Of a stretch of DNA of 64,000 nt, positions 58,531-64,000 are shown one piece after another (the first letter of the stretch is position 1; each line of letters begins with the position of its first letter). The DNA comes from Wyeomyia smithii (lineage: Eukaryota; Arthropoda; Insecta; Diptera; Culicidae), in contig NC_073696.1 of assembly GCF_029784165.1 (NCBI RefSeq), forward strand, positions 88,961,381 to 89,025,380. The letters are read 5' to 3'. The notes under the pieces are model-generated. The model was not told the DNA's origin, did not search any database, and saw only the letters and a list, made by a program, of their open reading frames with translations. The position numbers and the translations under genes were made by a program.

Positions 58531-59620
58531 TTAATACCATTTCTACATAAAAAAGTAGGAGGGTGGTATCAAAGACACGACCGCGTGATGTAGGACTACG
58601 GTATTTTTTTTTATCTAACAGGTCATTTTTATTTGCTGGGACATCAGAACGCTTTTAACAATAAATAATAAAAATAAAATATATGAATAAAACCATATTT
58701 CTATTGGCAACTCCACTTCGCAGACATTCGAATTAGAAAAGCATTTGTTCGTAGCTTGTAATGACAAGATAAACATTTGAATTAGCGAATTCGGTAAATT
58801 CTCCCTTTCTCAGTAAACAGCAAATACGAGCCTATTCGGTATTTGCGACCAGAACTTTCCACTGCACCGGCCGCTGTCGAGAAATGAGCACCAAGAAAAA
58901 TATGCTTATTGGCAAGGCCATCAACACCGTTTTGCAAAAGAGAACATTCAGCTAGCCACTTCAATTACAACACTTTGAGGCACCAAATGGAGCCAGTTGC
59001 CGATGATTCTTGTTCTCTGGTTATTCCGGCCAGGATTCCAGCCATTTCAATGCTTTTGCAGTAGCTATGTACTACTAACAACCACCAGCACAACGGGTGA
59101 AACCTGGCACGAGATGACCGGTACTATTTTGCCTTTCCTCCTTTCAACGGCTAGCGCCTGGCGTCCGTACGTCACTGGTACGGTTTTAGAATGAAAATGA
59201 TGGGGTAAAATGTTCGAATGTATCTTTTATATCAAGGTCTCGTCAGTTAGTTGGAGAGAGGGAGGAGTTAAGAAGAATGGCAGGGGAAGTAAAAATGCAT
59301 CGGAAACAGAAAGTGACAACAACAACAAAAAATCGTTTACAAAGTCAGATCGGTTTTATCCGTTAGTGTCGGCTGTGCTTGGGAAGAGAGGTAGTGATTG
59401 GCCGCTTGGTATGATTTAGACAATCGATGTTATTTACCAATTTTTCTGTAGTGTATCTCAAACAATAGATTGTTTTTGTTACATAAATTTAACCGTTAAA
59501 GGATTTTGTAATAGATTGATGCCACAACCTCGATAACCTGATTATAAATGACTGAAATATAAGCGCTCAAAACCTGGTTGAATTACTAGATTTTCAAATT
59601 CAGGTACCTATCTTCCAGAT
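58531..59620. other. Non-coding stretch, no gene
   Basis: No domain recognised. TGTAGGACTACGG near 58591 belongs to the recurring GACGTAG-CTACGTC-type motif noted elsewhere in the window. Confidence 0.35.
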
Positions 59621-59637
59621 AGACGTAGTCCTACGTC

Positions 59638-59850
59638 AAAAGCAAAGCCTTGGTGCTACATTCCGATTCGGAACTTGACCTTCTGTTTATTTATACACAG
59701 ACTTCGCAGCCGACTGTTCAGTGTACTGGACAATTGCGGGGCTAGTGCTACGTTTATACTGACACTAACAGCTCCTCCCGAACCGAGACTCGAACCTACT
59801 TGCCTCTAACCCAGCTTGTTAGACCAGCATCATACCTCGAGACCATCTGA
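59638..59850 (-). repeat. tRNA-derived SINE, near full length
   Basis: Read on the minus strand from 59850: TGGTCTCGAGGTATGATGC (tRNA-like head), GGTTCGAGTCTCGG (B box, about 59785-59797), CTGTTAGTGTCAGTATAAAC, CCCGCAATTGTCC, GCGAAGTCTGTGTATAAATA, TTCCGAATCGGAATGTAGC and a tail CACCAAGGCTTTGCTTTTG. A truncated relative is at 9637-9792. Confidence 0.82.
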
Positions 59851-62800
59851 AAGATCATTTCAACATAAACCGACTGTGAGAACAAAATGTTTTAGTTTGG
59901 GCAGTTTGCGTTGCGAGTAGTTAAAAAGTAAGAGAAGAACCAAGAGATTGATTTGTTCACCCGAAGGCAGTGGATTTCGGTAAATAATATTGAGAAGGAG
60001 TGGGAGGTAGACTAAGACCCAAATCCATATAGATATTGAATACGATTCGTAGCGTAGTGTTGCCTAGGACAAATTACACATCCAAACATGTTGCTGGTAC
60101 CAGTAAATCCCGGCAGTGACGCAGTCAGAGATTTCTTCTGGTGGTATAAAAAATATGCAATTGGAAAACGCTGAAGAGAGAGGCAGGTTGAGAGAGAGAG
60201 AGAAAGAGAGTATCATGTAACAGATTACGATATACGAGATTATAAAAACAGTGGTTTGGTGCGCTCACGTCACACACTATCAATATGGATTGCGGAGTGG
60301 TAGAGGTATGAGAGCGGGGGAATATTAAAAAAAGACCATTTTCAGTTGAAATTGAAATCTTTGAATTTTAACTTGCAACGAACGAGCTGAGAATGAAAGA
60401 GACTTTCAGCACCAATCAGTTGACAGTGATAACAGCATTTCTGTGATTTCGCACACGCTGTGTTGCTTTAGCGATGTTTGTTCGGTTGAGAATGTAGATG
60501 CTTATATAGCTCATCGACTTCATGCAACGAATTGGCTCAATATTTAAGCTAAAAAAAAAATTACTTCTTTAACAAAAAAAAACATAAGTGAAATTTCAGT
60601 ACCCCACCACGCAAAACGGAATAGCTACGGCTCTGACCGAACCACGGGAACCACTCGAAATATGTTTTTAATATATAAGCTCTGTCAAACCAAGCTTTAG
60701 TGTAGCGCCAGCAATTTTGTAAAATTTCTAAAATTCTGATATCAACGCCTCCTTTCACTACGAACCCTATATCCCAAAAGAGCATACGATATTCTAAAAC
60801 TCTTTCGAAGTAGGTAAGCGCATTTTTTCACCAGCATAAATCAATTAAAATAGGGAAGTTAATCCAAAAACTCCGCTGTCCAGCCTGCCGCTATGCTATT
60901 TCGACCGTTCAAACGGCTTGTTACAAGCCCCCAGTACTGCACTTGCAATTGAAAGCCTGGTGCTGTGGCGGCATCGGCAAACAGCATCCCAGCCGACACC
61001 GTATAGAATTCATCAGCTAGCTAGGCGGCTTACGACGCTTAACACTAACACCGCGCTGCTTGCCCCGGTCCTGTCGAACAGAACGTGTGGCATTTGTCCT
61101 GCAGTGAAGATGAATTTCAACCGCATTGGACTGTCATCGCTGTCGGTACCTATTCTTCGCGCCGGTTCCGGAATCAGTGCGGACAGACCTGTACGCTTTA
61201 TCGGGAGCAATAAACGGCGCCATTTATCATGATTCAGGTGGATTTAAGTGCGCTGTTTGTCTGCCTGCAGGGACAACATGGCAATGGCGATGGCGATGGC
61301 GATGTTGGTGTGGCTCAAGATGTCTGGTCCGATGGTGACGCCATGCTGCTCCCCTGGCCAGTGAGGTTAGTTTCACAGTATCCATCTCTTGTGCGCTGCT
61401 TTTTGCCGGTTTGAACTGTCGATGAAAGGTAATACGACGTCGGCGCGGGCCAGGTCAATAGTGGAATGCGGACTGCGGTCTGATTAATGGAGTGAATTCC
61501 TCCAGCATGCCACTCCACCAGAGTCGGTGACTGTTCCGATGTGTCATTACGCTAGGTGATACGGCTGGAGGCTTACTTTCTATTTATTCCAACACATTTC
61601 ACTACGGAGCTAGGCTTCTTAATCACACGTTGCACACTGCACAAGTAATTTATTCTAAGGGATTAATGAGCAAACCATTATTGAGATGAAGTGTAACTTG
61701 TTAGGCGATTGAATTGTGAATTGCACGCTGTGAATAGAAGTCTTATTCAAAGAAGATTAACGCTATGCGAGTGGTATAGAGTTTTAGAAGTATGATCATT
61801 CATAATAATTTAAAGTACGTAAAATTCTTATCGAATTCTTGAAATTTGACTGGAATCTCCTGCACTCAAGTAGTAAAACGCAATGCTCTACCACCAGTCG
61901 AGATACAACCACTCATCACACCAAACCGTTTCAAATAGACAAGCCGATACTCCAACCAATCCCGTGAAAATAGCGAAGATACGAGCAAAGATGGAAGCAA
62001 TAAAAGCAGCGTCACAACCAGCGATGGAAAAAATCACTTTTCATGATTTTGGATGCATATAAATCGGTTTCCTTCTTATGATATATATTTGTTGTGAGCG
62101 TACACCACAACACGTGGTTCTCGATGTGACAATATTCAGCAAACGAGTCATCCCGATCTCTTCTTATTCATTTGGCAAATGATTATGATTATTTTACCAA
62201 AAAAAAAAGTAAATGAGTGTATCACTACTACCCTCGGCAATAATTGTCAAATTCTTGAAATTTCAATAGCTAAATTTAAAGCGTTGATATTCAGTTCGTG
62301 ACCTTCAAGTTTTTTGTTGCCAAATTCACTGCTCATGAAAATGTCGCCAGTGTTTCCTGAATCAAGCAAAAACTGTGACGGCAAACTTCGGCCAAAACGT
62401 ACTAATAAATGCACCAGTTTCCCGCTCATTACGTAGTACAGTCTTATCACCTGATGTGACAACAGCGTCATTTGGAAAACTTTTCCGTTTTATTACGTAA
62501 ACCAAAGTTTGCAAAATAATCGCCAGGCGCGGGCGGTGGTTTGTCGTGGTAACTCGGATAGAAGACCAGCGACAGTGCGCATTATCATCACAACCGTGCG
62601 TGAAATTACTGTGACGACAGCATCAACTAATCCCTCCGGCTTTGGCAACCGATAACGTGTAATCGCAAAGATTACGTTTTTATTCAACCTCGCAAAAGTA
62701 CTAGCTTCCACCTACCGGAGACTGCAGCACAACGCGTACCATTCCATCGTGGACAGTACAGCACTGTGCTATTATTATCAAATTTCGAGTGTGGGGGCAG

Positions 62801-63894
62801 CATCTCACTATAATGGGAATACCGGTCTAAAGCTCGCCCAGAAATAGATAGGTACGACCGGCATGAAATGATAAAGATTTTCTAATCTTTGCTCAATGGT
62901 TCCGGTATCATAAGACTTCCAATAAGTGTTAGCATTTTTATTGAATTTATACTAACGACATCGATTCATGCTCAGTAACTTAACCTCACCCTGAATGTTC
63001 ATAGAAATCCGATTTTCGGGCTTTCTTTGTACACATGCCCCAGGCGATTGTGAAACCATAAATACGTAAATATTCTTTCATGGAAAAGCTTGCACACCCA
63101 CATACACACACAGGTGGTATTTCTTCTCCGTTCCTTGAAGTCTGCCGCTTCTCGAAGTTGAACGGCACATAAAGGAGAACTTTCATTTTCGCAGAAGCCA
63201 CGGTTTGGTGAATATTACCAGCAGAGATATCTGCGTAAGCATCGCCTCTGGATGATTGTGATCCAATGCGTGCGGAAAATTTCTCCTCCGCGTCGGTTTG
63301 GTTCGATTGACTACCTGGTTGATTGCTGCGGTTGGAGCGAGCAATGAATGCAAAATATTTTCCTGGCCCGTGAACATATTGGAAAGGCTCGGTGGGCTCC
63401 GTGACTGCTGCTGCTATTCCGTGAAGCGCGCCCTGAGGCTTACGACTTTACATTCGAGACGGAAAATCTCTCCCGAAACCATTTTGTTTGGCAGCTTGTT
63501 TGTGTTTATTGTTGGGTTTGGTTTAAAGTCTATTTACAATTCAAGGGAAACTATTCTGGTTCATGTCTTTTCTTTAAATTTGTTAAGATATAATGAAGAC
63601 AAAGTTCTACAGGTTGACACCAACGGCTGAGGGAATTAGCGAGATTTAGTTACACGTCTTTTGTTACATTCTGTTTTGCGAACGCCATTTCCTTGAATGT
63701 AACAGTTTCCCGAAAATCATTATCTTGAATAAAATTTTTCGGCGGAATCAAAATTCTCCGAGTTTATAGTTATAGCTGAATTTTTTTCCTCGAATATATC
63801 ATGTCCCAGTTAATTACTATTGATAAGTGCCTCCAAAAGTAGAAGCCCCGCTCCAATTGAAAATGAAACCACACGTCAGTTTGATTTATTTTCT
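59851..63894. other. Long stretch without supported genes
   Basis: A GA-rich run lies at about 60190-60210. A short GGCGAT hexamer run is at about 61283-61303. 60850-61560 and 62300-63480 are less AT-rich, with several overlapping short frames but no recognisable domain, and may be unique host or regulatory sequence. Confidence 0.35.
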
Positions 63895-64000
63895 TCCCAG
63901 AATTTTTTATCTGCAGAAATAATTGAAACTAACTTGAATGAGGTTAAATCAATTATTTAAAATTTCAACAATATAAAAGCACCTGGTGACGATGGAATCT
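63895..64000 (+). pseudogene. Start of a non-LTR reverse transcriptase, cut by window end
   Basis: The plus strand reads FLSAEIIETNLNEVKSII, a stop, then NFNNIKAPGDDGI. The K-A-P-G-D-D-G-I block is the conserved opening of non-LTR reverse transcriptase domains (Jockey/I-type style). The in-frame stop just before it suggests a dead copy. It does not belong to the R1-like or RTE families elsewhere in the window. Confidence 0.65.

Overview
The window looks like accessory, repeat-dense DNA from an insect nuclear genome, most likely a culicine-type mosquito. This species call is inference: the evidence is the mix of RTE, R1-like, LOA, Ty3/gypsy, Tc1/mariner and hAT-like sequences, tRNA-derived SINEs and AT-rich intergenic DNA; no database search was possible. 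I find no convincing intact host protein-coding gene, rRNA gene or functional tRNA gene. Almost everything recognisable is a broken or nested transposable element.

Layout. 1-1.55 kb: 3' part of a Ty3/gypsy pol (RNase H and integrase) with one frameshift. 4.9-8.2 kb: N-terminal piece of a pogo/Tigger-like transposase, an inverted R1-like non-LTR fragment and a decayed RTE fragment. 9.6-13.6 kb: a truncated SINE, a 5'-truncated LOA-clade element with a 20-bp target-site duplication, a tRNA-derived SINE, and six copies of a shared motif. 15.9-18.5 kb: two inverted copies of one TA-flanked terminal-inverted-repeat (TIR) element, one holding a further small nested element. 19.2-20.0 kb: a dead Tc1-like transposase. 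20.1-25.5 kb: an RTE retrotransposon interrupted by two DNA elements, one with a 2-bp duplication and one with an 8-bp duplication. 25.6-26.0 kb: a third R1-like fragment. 26.7 kb: a SINE. 29.8 kb: a 191-bp TA-flanked MITE. 31.5-33.6 kb: diverged promoter-like repeats and a tandem duplication. 38.0-38.9 kb: a heptamer satellite and a foldback element with a tRNA-like insert. 39.5-45.4 kb: the longest R1-like copy (ORF1 zinc knuckles, reverse transcriptase), interrupted by a second 2-bp-duplication element. 45.4-47.3 kb: a hAT-like element containing a mariner relic. 50.6 kb: a long (ATT)n tract. 51.4-53.5 kb: one TA-flanked TIR element nested in another. 58.1-58.5 kb: a DD41D mariner relic. 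59.7 kb: a SINE. The last 100 bases begin another non-LTR reverse transcriptase.

How the parts relate. The insertion order can be read directly. DNA elements sit inside retrotransposon reading frames, and removing them restores the frame of the interrupted gene. The strongest candidate for something under-described is a TIR family with ends CCCAAGTAACAC...GTGTTACTTGGG. It appears twice (20272-21769 and 40905-42255), each copy inside a different retrotransposon and each flanked by a 2-bp duplication that is not TA. The reverse-transcriptase active-site boxes that can be read are mutated or deleted, and every transposase is broken, so nothing here looks capable of autonomous movement.
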